Source of the DNA: Dyadobacter diqingensis
GTDB lineage: Bacteria; Bacteroidota; Bacteroidia; Cytophagales; Spirosomataceae
Direction: 5' to 3'
NCBI RefSeq assembly: GCF_024220585.1
Contig: NZ_JAMXKF010000001.1
Coordinates: forward strand, 682,001 to 746,000
Length of the DNA: 64,000 nucleotides
The notes beneath the pieces were generated by a model that worked only from the letters and a program-made list of their open reading frames with translations, made no database searches and had not been told where the DNA came from. Below, in pieces: positions 1 to 8,147 of the stretch (position 1 is the stretch's first letter; the number at the start of each line of letters is the position of its first letter). A program made the position numbers and the translations under genes.

Positions 1-192
1 CTTGTCAATGCCTACGATCCCGAAATATTGATATTAGGCGGTGGCATCATGGCAAGCCGTGACATCATCCTGCCACATATCGAACAAAAAGTGAATCAGA
101 ATGGCTGGGCCGTCTGGGGGAAAGTCATCGTTACGGAAGCATCACTTATCAATACCGCCGCGCTTGTAGGCGTTGGCAGTCTCGTCATTTAA
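1..192 (+). CDS. ROK-family sugar kinase/regulator, C-terminal fragment
   Basis: The window opens inside a reading frame that runs to TAA at 190-192, giving 63 codons. The piece ILGGGIMASRD followed by a conserved ending with NTAALVGVGSL is typical of the C-terminal lobe of ROK proteins (glucokinase/fructokinase type, ATP-dependent phosphorylation of a hexose). Only the tail is present, so the N-terminal ATP site and the CxCGxxGC zinc motif cannot be checked. It lies 20 bp upstream of a ManA-like isomerase and a sugar porter on the same strand, which fits a sugar-uptake and phosphorylation operon. The substrate is unknown. Confidence 0.75.
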   Translation, partial: LVNAYDPEILILGGGIMASRDIILPHIEQKVNQNGWAVWGKVIVTEASLINTAALVGVGSLVI

Positions 193-212
193 TTTATTTA
201 ACTCACTCCATT

Positions 213-1994
213 TTGAAAACGTCAAATTTTAACAAATTCCCACAGGTCAGCGTCACAGGACACGCCTGTACAACCGGCTGGACTGATATATCTTCCATTA
301 TAAAAGATCGGATCAAAGCAATTTCAGCGCCAAAGACTGTCATCGTACTGGACACATATCATGGCGTTTATATCAATGAAATATTGGATAACATCCGCAT
401 CGGGCAGACAGACACTTCCGTTTTTGACGTTTCAAAAGCACTGCTGAATCCCGATAAACTCGAAGCGCTTGTTGAGCCGTTTGTAACAGACGATCCCGTT
501 TTTGGTTTTATCACCACACTGGATATCGCAGATTTTTTTGATCCTGAAAAAGTGGCCGCCATGCAGGAGGAAATCAATGCTGTAAAAGAAGGAGCCGTGC
601 TCGTTGCTGGTATCGGGGCATCACTTTTTGCGCCCAAAGCGGATGTGCTTATGTATGCTGACATGCCCCGTTGGGAAATTCAGCTTCGTTTCCGGAACAA
701 CAGTATCAGCAACCTGGGCGCCGACAATGCAGCAGATCCGTTTTCTTATCAGTACAAAAGAAGCTTTTTTGTAGACTGGAAGGTCTGTGATAAACACAAG
801 CAGACACTTATGGATCGTTGGGATTTTGTGCTGGACACAACCATCCCAAACAACCCCAAAATGGTTTCAGGAAAAGCCATTTCTGATGCGCTTGAAAAAA
901 CAATTCAGCAACCCTTCCGCGTTGCACCGTTTTTTGATCCGGGGCCCTGGGGTGGACAGTGGCTTAAAGAAGTGGTTGATCTGGACCGCTCGGCTCAGAA
1001 TTATGCCTGGGGATTTGATTGCGTCCCGGAAGAAAACAGTCTGATCTTTGATTTTGAAGGAATCTCTTTTGAAATCCCATCCATTAACCTGGTTTTCAGA
1101 CACCCGGTTTCGCTATTGGGAAAAGATGTTTTTGATGCTTTCGGTGCCGAGTTTCCGATACGTTTTGATTTCCTCGATACCATGGAAGGAGGCAACCTGA
1201 GCTTGCAGGTACATCCGCTTCATGACTACATCAAAGAAAAGTTCGGTATGGGATATACGCAGAACGAAAGTTATTATTTTCTGGATGCCAAGGACGACAC
1301 TTTCGTCTATCTGGGCCTGAAAGAAAATATCAATTCCGAAAAAATGATTGAAGCCCTTGAAGTGGCTCAGGAAGGGGGCTCGGACTTTGATGCTGAAAAG
1401 TACGTTGAAAAATGGCCGGTCAAAAAACACGACCACGTGCTGATCCCTGCCGGAACCGTTCACTGCTCGGGAGCCGACACCGTTGTACTGGAAATAAGTG
1501 CAACACCGTTCATCTTCACTTTCAAATTATGGGACTGGGGCAGAATGGGACTCGACGGAAAACCGCGACCTATATCCCTCGAACACGGCAAGAAAAATAT
1601 CCAGTGGGACAGAACTGCGCAATGGACCGGGGAACATCTGGTCGGTCAGGTAGCTGAAATGGCAAGCGGTGATGGCTGGCGCGAAGAACGCACCGGGCTG
1701 GATGCACAGTCGTTTATCGAAACCAGGAGGCATTGGTTCAGCAAAAAAGTAGCACATCATACCGATGGGATTGTCAATGTACTGAATCTGATCGCAGGCC
1801 GGGAAGCCGTTGTGGAAAGCCCGGACGGAGCCTTCGCGCCGTTCATCGTCCACTTTGCCGAAACATTTATTATTCCTGCATCGGTTGGCGCCTACACCAT
1901 TACGCCGCATGGCGAAAGCGCTGGGCAGGAATGTGCAACCATCAAGGCCTATATCCGAACCGACAATCTCAAAGAAGATTATAAAATTAATTAG
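213..1994 (+). CDS. Class I mannose-6-phosphate isomerase-like protein with extra N-terminal domain
   Basis: 593 aa, TTG start chosen because it is the first start after the ROK stop. The C-terminal half is a type I phosphomannose isomerase cupin: QVHP (His334) and the downstream PAGTVHC (His417) are the usual zinc-ligand positions, with a KLWDWGR stretch following. Reaction expected: mannose-6-phosphate to fructose-6-phosphate. About 300 residues precede the cupin, far more than in canonical ManA. That N-terminal part (VSVTGHACTTGW near the start) looks like an independent domain without a clear P-loop, and I do not recognise it. The gene sits between a ROK kinase and a sugar transporter, with only 2 bp to the next start, so cotranscription is very likely. 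Confidence 0.8.
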   Translation: MKTSNFNKFPQVSVTGHACTTGWTDISSIIKDRIKAISAPKTVIVLDTYHGVYINEILDNIRIGQTDTSVFDVSKALLNPDKLEALVEPFVTDDPVFGFITTLDIADFFDPEKVAAMQEEINAVKEGAVLVAGIGASLFAPKADVLMYADMPRWEIQLRFRNNSISNLGADNAADPFSYQYKRSFFVDWKVCDKHKQTLMDRWDFVLDTTIPNNPKMVSGKAISDALEKTIQQPFRVAPFFDPGPWGGQWLKEVVDLDRSAQNYAWGFDCVPEENSLIFDFEGISFEIPSINLVFRHPVSLLGKDVFDAFGAEFPIRFDFLDTMEGGNLSLQVHPLHDYIKEKFGMGYTQNESYYFLDAKDDTFVYLGLKENINSEKMIEALEVAQEGGSDFDAEKYVEKWPVKKHDHVLIPAGTVHCSGADTVVLEISATPFIFTFKLWDWGRMGLDGKPRPISLEHGKKNIQWDRTAQWTGEHLVGQVAEMASGDGWREERTGLDAQSFIETRRHWFSKKVAHHTDGIVNVLNLIAGREAVVESPDGAFAPFIVHFAETFIIPASVGAYTITPHGESAGQECATIKAYIRTDNLKEDYKIN

Positions 1995-1996
1995 CC

Positions 1997-3346
1997 ATGG
2001 AAAATCAGGGAAGTACCTTGTTTGTTTATAAAATCACGCTGGTAGCAGCCGTGGGTGGTTTATTGTTTGGATATGACACCGCGGTGATTGCGGGGGCGAT
2101 CGGATTTTTACAAATCAAATTCGATCTCTCTCCTTCCATGGTTGGCTGGGTTGCTTCCTGCGCATTGATCGGATGTATCTTCGGAGCACTTTTTGCCGGT
2201 GCCCTGAGCGACTGGGTCGGCCGGAAAAAAGTATTGATCCTGTCCGCAATTTTATTTGGTATATCATCCCTGGGCATAGCCGTTCCATCGGACTTAAACT
2301 GGTTTGTATTTTTCAGAATCATCGGCGGACTCGGCATTGGCATTGCGTCCATGCTGGCACCGATGTATATCACGGAAATCGCGCCGGCTGACAAACGTGG
2401 CCGCCTGGTTTCCATTAACCAGCTGGGAATCGTCACCGGAATTTTGCTGATCTATTTCGTTAACGCCGAAATTGCGGGTTTATATGACGAAAGCTGGAAT
2501 GTCGAAACAGGCTGGCGATGGATGTTCGGCTCGGGCATTATTCCTTCTGTAATCTTTTTAGTCCTTCTGTTTTTTGTGCCTGAGAGTCCGCGCTGGCTCG
2601 CCAAACAGGGACGCAATGAAGAAGCCCTTGTTATCCTGACCAAAATTAACGGACCCGAACAGGCGGCCCTCGAACTGATTGAAATCAACCAGGGTATTTT
2701 CGCTGAATCGGTTTCATTCATGGAAATTTTTAAACCCGGAATCAGAAAAGCTTTGATTGTCGGTGTCATTCTGGCCATGTTTTCACAAATCACGGGTATT
2801 AACGCCATCATGTACTACGCCCCGGAAATTTTCAAATCCACTGGCGATGGTTCCGATTCCGCCTTGTTACAAACCATTCTGGTGGGTGTTGTCAATTTTC
2901 TGTTTACGATTGTAGCCATCAAATACGTCGATAAGGTAGGGCGGAAAGGCCTGCTACTCGCCGGATCGGCGGGGATGACCATTTGCCTCGCACTCATCGG
3001 CGGTGCTTTTTTTCTCGACCTCGCCAAGGGTTATCTTGTCCTTATCTCGATTTTGGCCTACATCGCATTCTTTGCACTTTCACTTGGCCCGCTGACGTTT
3101 GTGGTCATTGCAGAAATTTTCCCGAACCGCACACGCGGACTAGCCATGTCGGTCTGTGTTTTTGCATTATGGGTTTTCGTATTTATCGTTTCCCAGTGTT
3201 TCCCGATTCTGCTTGAAGCCATCGGAAACGCGTACACTTTCTGGATTTTCATGCTGATGTCACTCGGCGCGTTCATCTTTGTGTGGAAGTTTATTCCTGA
3301 GACCAAGGAAAAAACACTGGAAGAAATGGAGCAATTATGGTTATAG
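1997..3346 (+). CDS. Sugar porter, MFS family (sugar:H+ symporter)
   Basis: 449 aa with about 12 hydrophobic segments. The hallmarks of the sugar porter family are all visible: GYDTAVIAGA in helix 1, DWVGRKK after helix 2, PESPRWL after helix 6, ITGINAIMYYAP in helix 7, and PETKEKTLEEME at the C-terminus. It should import a monosaccharide with protons across the inner membrane, as in XylE/GalP homologues. It starts 2 bp after the isomerase stop, so ROK kinase, isomerase and porter form one unit (uptake, phosphorylation, isomerisation). The substrate cannot be assigned from sequence alone. A strong terminator follows. Confidence 0.92.
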   Translation: MENQGSTLFVYKITLVAAVGGLLFGYDTAVIAGAIGFLQIKFDLSPSMVGWVASCALIGCIFGALFAGALSDWVGRKKVLILSAILFGISSLGIAVPSDLNWFVFFRIIGGLGIGIASMLAPMYITEIAPADKRGRLVSINQLGIVTGILLIYFVNAEIAGLYDESWNVETGWRWMFGSGIIPSVIFLVLLFFVPESPRWLAKQGRNEEALVILTKINGPEQAALELIEINQGIFAESVSFMEIFKPGIRKALIVGVILAMFSQITGINAIMYYAPEIFKSTGDGSDSALLQTILVGVVNFLFTIVAIKYVDKVGRKGLLLAGSAGMTICLALIGGAFFLDLAKGYLVLISILAYIAFFALSLGPLTFVVIAEIFPNRTRGLAMSVCVFALWVFVFIVSQCFPILLEAIGNAYTFWIFMLMSLGAFIFVWKFIPETKEKTLEEMEQLWL

Positions 3347-3365
3347 TCAGCAACTGATTTTTGGG

Positions 3366-3405
3366 ACAGCGCGTTTTTCTTAACTGCAAAACGCGCTGTT
3401 TTTTT
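3366..3405 (+). terminator. Intrinsic terminator after the sugar porter
   Basis: A 12-bp perfect stem (ACAGCGCGTTTT at 3366-3377 with AAAACGCGCTGT at 3388-3399, 10-nt loop) is followed by seven T residues on the + strand. The T tract overlaps the stop codon of the convergent SRPBCC gene. The complementary strand lacks a U tract after the stem, so it works mainly for the sugar operon. Confidence 0.9.
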
Positions 3406-3856
3406 ATTTCCCCTCAGCCAGGTTCTTCACCTTTTGCAGGGCTTTTACCCAAGCTGCCGACATCTCCTCATAATATTCTGGCGCCATGTTACATTCAATT
3501 TCAAGATAAGTCCCGCCATCCCGTTCCGAAATATGATACGTTTCCCGGCCACCTTTCACCTCTTTTGCCAGCTCGCTTTCATAATCTTCTTCACCGTTCG
3601 TCACCACGCCGGTGTACTCTACGGAAAGCTTTTCGTTAGGCTGATTAACAATCACCTCGGCCACCAATCCGCTTTTGCTATTGTCGGTAAAAATTGCTTT
3701 GCTACCCACTTTCCAATCCGTTTTCGCATGCGATCCTTCGCCGAATTCGGCATACCAAAGACGGATATAAGGATCTGTAAACAACACATCCCAGACTTTC
3801 TCCTTGGGAGCATTGATCAGAACAGACTGCCGGATTAAATCTTTTTTCGTTTCCAT
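3404..3856 (-). CDS. SRPBCC/AHSA1-like ligand-binding protein
   Basis: 150 aa, soluble, no signal peptide. The start INAPKEKVWDVLFTDP, the central WKVGSKAIF and the C-terminal helix (EEMSAAWVKALQKVKNLAE) match the START/Bet v1-like SRPBCC fold of the AHSA1 family. These are small cytoplasmic hydrophobic-pocket proteins whose ligands are usually unknown, so no specific reaction is proposed. It converges on the sugar operon. A TACTTTTG -10-like box lies about 90 bp upstream. A second SRPBCC gene (5996-6526) lies further along the same strand. Confidence 0.85.
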   Translation of the reverse strand: METKKDLIRQSVLINAPKEKVWDVLFTDPYIRLWYAEFGEGSHAKTDWKVGSKAIFTDNSKSGLVAEVIVNQPNEKLSVEYTGVVTNGEEDYESELAKEVKGGRETYHISERDGGTYLEIECNMAPEYYEEMSAAWVKALQKVKNLAEGK

Positions 3857-3944
3857 AACAATTTGAATTTAAACGGTGTAACGATTTAATTTTGAATAGA
3901 AAAAGAATGCCACGAATAGGTGGCCATGGTATTTTATAAATTAC

Positions 3945-3952
3945 AAAAGTAC
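3945..3952 (-). promoter_or_regulatory. Bacteroidota -7 box (TACTTTTG) for the SRPBCC gene
   Basis: Read on the minus strand the sequence is TACTTTTG, an exact TAnnTTTG match, about 90 bp upstream of the ATG at 3856. No good TTTG -33 element is found at the expected distance, so this is a half-supported promoter. Confidence 0.4.
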
Positions 3953-4044
3953 AGCGGGAGGAAAATCAGGGGAGAATAGTTTATTTACTTATGGTTACAA
4001 AATTTATAGATATATCTTGCCTGTCTTCCTGACAAGCCCGTCTA

Positions 4045-4299
4045 TTAGTGGGTCAGAACGGTATTTTCAAAAGCCTGGTTATTCTCTTCCAGAATTTCTG
4101 CGGCAAAACCTGCTTCCACCAGCAGATCGATAATCAAACCAGCCTGAATAATGTCTGTTTTGCAGCACACGCGTAATATTTTATCGCAATCGTCCAGATC
4201 AAAGTTGGCGTCGTAACCTTTGAACGTATTGCTGATCAACGTGATCAGTTTGTTAGCTTCCTCCTGGTACGTAACGTTAGTTTTAAAAACTTCTACCAT
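4045..4299 (-). CDS. Small hypothetical protein (84 aa)
   Basis: 84 aa, acidic, soluble. The pattern DKILRVCCKTDIIQAGLIIDLLVEAGF suggests a small alpha/beta fold in which a strand carrying two cysteines is followed by a helix, as in ferredoxin-like or HMA-like domains. The paired cysteines are in RVCC, not in a CxxC motif, so metal binding is unproven. I do not recognise a family. It lies downstream of the LigT-like gene on the same strand, separated by a strong stem-loop (4325-4366). Confidence 0.6.
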   Translation of the reverse strand: MVEVFKTNVTYQEEANKLITLISNTFKGYDANFDLDDCDKILRVCCKTDIIQAGLIIDLLVEAGFAAEILEENNQAFENTVLTH

Positions 4300-4324
4300 A
4301 ATTCGTCAGTGTTAGTAGGCATAC

Positions 4325-4366
4325 GTTATATTGATCATGCGCTCACAGAAGTCTCATCAATATAAC
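4325..4366. repeat. Long perfect inverted repeat between two leftward genes
   Basis: GTTATATTGAT (4325-4335) and ATCAATATAAC (4356-4366) are exact reverse complements, 11 bp, with a 20-nt loop. There is no T tract on either side, so it is not a classical terminator. It lies just upstream of the 84-aa gene and just downstream of the LigT-like gene. It could be an mRNA processing or stability hairpin, or a protein-binding site. Confidence 0.7.
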
Positions 4367-4378
4367 ATTTTCAATATG

Positions 4379-4948
4379 TCAATCTTCCAGATTGATTATT
4401 CTAACCAGCTCATACGGCCCTTCATCCCCAAGCATTCTTCTCAAAACCGTAACCTGCTCGCAGTCAAACTCTCCATAATATTCAAAATCTGATAAACTCG
4501 GCTCAATGAGCTCCATTTTCCCAACCGGTATCCCGCGGGCAACGGTCAGATGCGGATTCAGTTTTTCCTTTTTATAAGGAAAAGTTTTTTGCATCGTCAA
4601 ATGAAGGTCCTGTATATGTTCCGAGTTTTCGACTTTAATGTACATCGTCCGATCATAATTTTCACGTCCAAAAAACGCAACACCTTCCAGTTTCACCCGG
4701 AAAGATTTGATCCCGGAAAGCTCCCGAAGCATCTTTTTGATTACCACATCACTATCTCCGGCATGAAGGAAGTAATATAGCGAGATGTGCGGAACCGAGT
4801 TAAGTACGTTTTTTGACAAACCAACAAGCTGATGAAGTTTTGCTCTAACCAGGCGAATGTCCTTCTCCACCGCCTTGGACGAGATTACGAGCAGGTATTC
4901 GTAGGTTATTGCAGCAAATAAACTCATCTGATTATTATCCTTTTTCAT
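4379..4948 (-). CDS. 2'-5' RNA ligase/cyclic phosphodiesterase-like protein (2H superfamily)
   Basis: 189 aa. Two HxS/T motifs are present at the right spacing: HISLYY (about residue 54) and HLTVAR (about residue 134). These are the catalytic histidine pairs of the 2H phosphoesterase superfamily, which includes LigT/ThpR RNA 2',3'-cyclic phosphodiesterases. The activity on a cyclic or 2'-5' phosphodiester in RNA is a family inference; the natural substrate is unknown. There is no signal peptide. The neighbouring small genes are functionally unrelated. Confidence 0.8.
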   Translation of the reverse strand: MKKDNNQMSLFAAITYEYLLVISSKAVEKDIRLVRAKLHQLVGLSKNVLNSVPHISLYYFLHAGDSDVVIKKMLRELSGIKSFRVKLEGVAFFGRENYDRTMYIKVENSEHIQDLHLTMQKTFPYKKEKLNPHLTVARGIPVGKMELIEPSLSDFEYYGEFDCEQVTVLRRMLGDEGPYELVRIINLED

Positions 4949-5086
4949 AGCATGTTGGTTTTAACTTTTGAAATTTCAGACAATTTAGCATTTTTTCTCA
5001 ATCCGAAAATGTTCTGATTCTTGAAAAATTACTAAACTGTCGTCCTTATACGAAATAAGCCGGTTCCAACTCCAAAAAAGACATAA

Positions 5087-5464
5087 TTATTTAACAACCA
5101 GCATCGAAGTATAATTTTTTCTATAATAGTATGCCAGGAATAAATTACCGGCCAGCATAAATATCGCCACCGGAAGGCCTTCCGGCGCCAAAAACAGATG
5201 CACCAGAAATATGTTGATGGTAATTGGAAAAATGACAACGGTTGCCAGCGGAACAAAAAAGCCAAGCACGAGGGCAATCCCGGCAATCAGCTCAACACTC
5301 TTTAAAAAGGGCATAAAATAGCCTGATGCGGCCAGTCCCTCATTAAAGGTTTTCATGTTGCCGGTAAGTTCCGGCGTTGGCATAAGTTTAAAAAGCACCA
5401 CAATGGCTGAAAACACAAACATCAGCCCCATCAAAACGCGAACGATAATTACTGCAATTTTCAT
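5087..5464 (-). CDS. DoxX-family membrane protein
   Basis: 125 aa with four hydrophobic helices. The start (MKIAVIIVRVLMGLMFVFSA), the following helix SVELIAGIALVLGFFVPLA, and the short C-terminus are typical of DoxX-like inner-membrane proteins. Their biochemical role is mostly unknown; some take part in thiosulfate:quinone oxidation or redox stress. It is followed by a VOC gene and then an SRPBCC gene on the same strand, about 80 bp and 40 bp apart. This is a common type of small stress or detoxification cluster in Bacteroidota. Confidence 0.85.
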   Translation of the reverse strand: MKIAVIIVRVLMGLMFVFSAIVVLFKLMPTPELTGNMKTFNEGLAASGYFMPFLKSVELIAGIALVLGFFVPLATVVIFPITINIFLVHLFLAPEGLPVAIFMLAGNLFLAYYYRKNYTSMLVVK

Positions 5465-5542
5465 GATTTTTAACGATTGAATTAGTGGATAAAAGCGCCG
5501 GAAGATATCCGGCGCCTCTGTTAGACGCGTTATGCTTTATTT

Positions 5543-5956
5543 TTAACCCTGAACAGCTGCCGGATCCATCCACATCACTTCCCACAAGTGACCGTCGATA
5601 TCCTCAAATCCGTGACCATACATATAACCGTGATCCTGTTTGTCATTGGGCGCAGCACCACCGGCAGCAAGTGCACGGCTTACCATTTCATCTACTTCCG
5701 TACGGCTCTCCGCAGAAAGACAAATGATGGCTTCTGTCGTTTTGGTGGCATCGGCGATTTCTTTCTTCGTAAAGTTTTTGAAAAACGGCTCAATTAGAAG
5801 CATAACAAAAATGTCTTCGCTGATCACCATACACGTCGCATTTTCGTTGGTAAACTGTGCGTTGAACGAAAACCCGAGTTTTGTGAAGAAAGCTACACTT
5901 TTGTCCAGATCTTTCACCGGCAGATTTACAAAAATTTTAGTTGCCATAATACTCAT
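5543..5956 (-). CDS. VOC-family (glyoxalase/extradiol-like) protein
   Basis: 137 aa, one vicinal-oxygen-chelate module duplicated as beta-alpha-beta-beta-beta units. The start ATKIFVNLPVKDLDKSVAFFTKLGF and the end FEDIDGHLWEVMWMD are characteristic. The conserved terminal acidic residue of the metal site (E in HLWEVMW) is present. Many such proteins are annotated as glyoxalase/bleomycin resistance proteins, but the substrate is unknown. The start may be the fourth codon (ATG at 5945-5947), since MATKIF is the more usual beginning. Confidence 0.85.
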   Translation of the reverse strand: MSIMATKIFVNLPVKDLDKSVAFFTKLGFSFNAQFTNENATCMVISEDIFVMLLIEPFFKNFTKKEIADATKTTEAIICLSAESRTEVDEMVSRALAAGGAAPNDKQDHGYMYGHGFEDIDGHLWEVMWMDPAAVQG

Positions 5957-5995
5957 TTTTAGGTTTAGATAATTAGATAGTAAAAAGTAGTTATT

Positions 5996-6526
5996 TTATT
6001 TTTCAAGATTATTTTTCAAATTGATAAGGCTGGCTTCCAGGTCTTTCCCCAGCAAACTATCGATAAAGAGATTCGTGATATTCATTGGATATTTGCTCTC
6101 GCCAACCATCGTCCAGGTTACCCGGGTTTGGCCTTCGGTCGCGGGCCTGGTCGTTAATTTTGTGTGTGCAATACCTTCGAAAGGTTTGATAAAACGTATT
6201 TCCAGATCCAGCTCGCTCCCCCCATCTATTTTTGTGATCTCCTGCTCACCCTTTCCCGCCTTGTCATTTCCGTCCCAGGCATACACAAAACCCACAGTCC
6301 CGTCTGTTCCCCTAAAATCCTTTTTCATATTCGGGTCCATCATCACCCACTTATTATAACTGTCCTGATTTTTTATGAACTTGACATAATCAAAAACCTC
6401 GGCAGTTGGTTTACTGATTGTGATCTCCCGTTCAATGGTATATTCTTTTTTAACGAACAAGGCAACGATCAGAACCAGCCCGATGATAGCTACAATTCCG
6501 AGTAAGATTATTTTGAGGATATTCAT
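5996..6526 (-). CDS. Membrane-anchored SRPBCC-family protein
   Basis: 176 aa. An N-terminal transmembrane helix (about residues 4-26) precedes a polyketide-cyclase/SRPBCC domain (EREITISKPTAEVFDYVKFIKNQ onwards) ending in a long C-terminal helix. The domain probably faces the periplasm or cytoplasm on a single anchor and binds a hydrophobic ligand; no reaction can be assigned. It is the first gene of the leftward cluster with VOC and DoxX, and has a TAnnTTTG box 32 bp upstream of its start. Confidence 0.82.
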   Translation of the reverse strand: MNILKIILLGIVAIIGLVLIVALFVKKEYTIEREITISKPTAEVFDYVKFIKNQDSYNKWVMMDPNMKKDFRGTDGTVGFVYAWDGNDKAGKGEQEITKIDGGSELDLEIRFIKPFEGIAHTKLTTRPATEGQTRVTWTMVGESKYPMNITNLFIDSLLGKDLEASLINLKNNLEK

Positions 6527-6557
6527 TGTTTAATTGTTTAGGTGGTGAGTGATGATA

Positions 6558-6565
6558 CAAATGTA
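6558..6565 (-). promoter_or_regulatory. Bacteroidota -7 box (TACATTTG) for the SRPBCC-VOC-DoxX cluster
   Basis: The minus strand reads TACATTTG, an exact TAnnTTTG match, with a TTGG sequence about 16 bp further upstream as a poor -33 candidate. The predicted start of transcription would lie about 25 nt before the ATG at 6526. Confidence 0.5.
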
Positions 6566-6956
6566 CTGCCTATAATTAAGTCCAACGGGGGGCAAACACG
6601 GCAATTTAAGGGGTTGATTGCGCCATTCTCGCACCGAAAATCTGCCTCAGTTCATTTCATATTTTTCTGAATGGTCAACATTATTTCTCCTTCCGCTCAG
6701 TATTAACCCATGCCCATTACAACCGCCGCCTGGATAACTTTTCCACCAAACAGTTCAGCAATGCAATGTTCCGCCATACTTTAAAGACTATTGGACGTTA
6801 AGTAAGAACCTGTACAACATAACAATATCCTCTGATTTTTTCCTTTATTTATACAACAAATTTAATGCCATTCGCCCGATCCAGGCACCTCTAAAAAATA
6901 GTATGCACGTTGGAGCGTGTGACACTGAGGAAAATCAGAGTTGAATAAGCATGTAG
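6566..6956. other. Intergenic stretch without recognisable genes
   Basis: About 390 bp between divergent transcription units. No reading frame with coding character, tRNA, strong hairpin or repeat was seen. It presumably holds the promoters of the leftward SRPBCC cluster and of the rightward kinase gene. The end nearest the kinase contains the direct repeat listed separately. Confidence 0.5.
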
Positions 6957-6986
6957 TTCGTCGACACCATTGCTCTTTTCGTCGAC
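6957..6986 (+). promoter_or_regulatory. Direct repeat TTCGTCGAC, 21 bp apart: candidate LytTR binding site
   Basis: TTCGTCGAC occurs at 6957-6965 and again at 6978-6986, exactly 21 bp (two helical turns) apart, 52 bp upstream of the LytS-type kinase ATG. LytTR regulators are known to bind two ~9-bp direct repeats spaced 21-22 bp centre to centre. A related pair lies downstream at 9053-9099. Assignment to the LytTR protein encoded at 8144-8866 is inference. Confidence 0.5.
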
Positions 6987-7037
6987 GAATACTCACCAGC
7001 GAACAGACCGAATGACGCTTTTAATTATCTTTGATCT

Positions 7038-8147
7038 ATGAAGTTTAACGCCCCTCTGATTCTGAAATTAAGATCTGAAAGATTCATTCAGCACGGTGCA
7101 TTCTGGATTGTTGTGTTATTGATCCTGGCCACGATCTACGGTGTCGGATTGCCCGGATATTGGTTTGCGGTCCGGATGATACTGATCTTCATGCCGCTGC
7201 ATATGCTGTATTTTTATATCGTAGCCTATGTCGGCATGCCCCGGTATTTATTCACCGGACAGTATGTAAAGTTCTGTATTTTTCTGATCATCAGCATATT
7301 TCTGGCGGCGTTTTGTTTCCGGCTACTGGAAATCCTTTGGGCAGACCCGATGATTTACAAAGCAATCAGAAAACAGGATAAGACATTTGTCTGGCATAAA
7401 CTGGACGGCACATTTACTGAGCAGCTACTTAAATACACATACATCATAAACGCTTTCGAACAGGCAAATTTTGTCGTTTGGATTGCAGTTGCCATAAAAT
7501 TTTTCAAAATGTGGTACGAAAAACAACAAGCTGCGCTGGAAGCAGAACTCATTTTACTGAAAGGGCAGCTGCACCCGCATTTCCTTTTTAACACACTCAA
7601 CAATCTCTACGCGCTGACATTATGCCAGTCGCCGCGCTCACCTTCCGTGGTGATCGGCCTGTCGGAAATCCTGCGTTACATGCTGTACGAGGCCAATGCC
7701 GATGTCGTTGATCTGAAAAGAGATATCGAAATTGTGGAGAATTATATTGCGCTGGAAAAGATCCGTTATGAAGAACGCCTCGATCTTAATTTCAGCATCA
7801 AAGGGATGGAACCCGACCACCGGATTGTACCGCTTCTTATACTTCCGCTTGTTGAAAATGCTTTCAAACACGGTACCAGCGAAAAGATCGGGGAAGCCTG
7901 GATCAGTATGGATTTGCAGGTACGTAACGATAACCTGAAATTTAAAATATCAAACAGCAAGCCGGACCAGCCGGCCAAACCTGATCGGGAGAAAAATCAT
8001 TCGAGTATCGGCCTTGCCAACGTCAGAAAGCGGCTCGAAATTCTATATCCTTCTGCACATCAGCTCAGGATTCTGGAAGAAGAAGATATTTTTGCTGTAA
8101 TTTTGGAAATAAATCTGGATAAACGACTGAAAATCGGGGAGATATGA
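7038..8147 (+). CDS. LytS-type sensor histidine kinase
   Basis: 369 aa. Four transmembrane helices in about the first 160 residues with no sizeable periplasmic loop are followed by a short coiled linker (EKQQAALEAELILLKGQ). Then comes the His_kinase domain LHPHFLFNTLNN, with His181 the expected phosphoacceptor. An ATPase domain follows with LPLVENAFKHG (N box) and SIGLANVRKRL (G box). The gene overlaps the response regulator by 4 bp (ATGA), so they form one two-component system. The signal is unknown; the membrane part has no recognised sensor domain. Direct repeats upstream suggest autoregulation. Confidence 0.92.
   Translation: MKFNAPLILKLRSERFIQHGAFWIVVLLILATIYGVGLPGYWFAVRMILIFMPLHMLYFYIVAYVGMPRYLFTGQYVKFCIFLIISIFLAAFCFRLLEILWADPMIYKAIRKQDKTFVWHKLDGTFTEQLLKYTYIINAFEQANFVVWIAVAIKFFKMWYEKQQAALEAELILLKGQLHPHFLFNTLNNLYALTLCQSPRSPSVVIGLSEILRYMLYEANADVVDLKRDIEIVENYIALEKIRYEERLDLNFSIKGMEPDHRIVPLLILPLVENAFKHGTSEKIGEAWISMDLQVRNDNLKFKISNSKPDQPAKPDREKNHSSIGLANVRKRLEILYPSAHQLRILEEEDIFAVILEINLDKRLKIGEI

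Noticed and set aside
7026..7033. TATCTTTG before the LytS-type kinase as its promoter
   Set aside because: The box ends 4 bp before the ATG, so transcription would start inside the gene.
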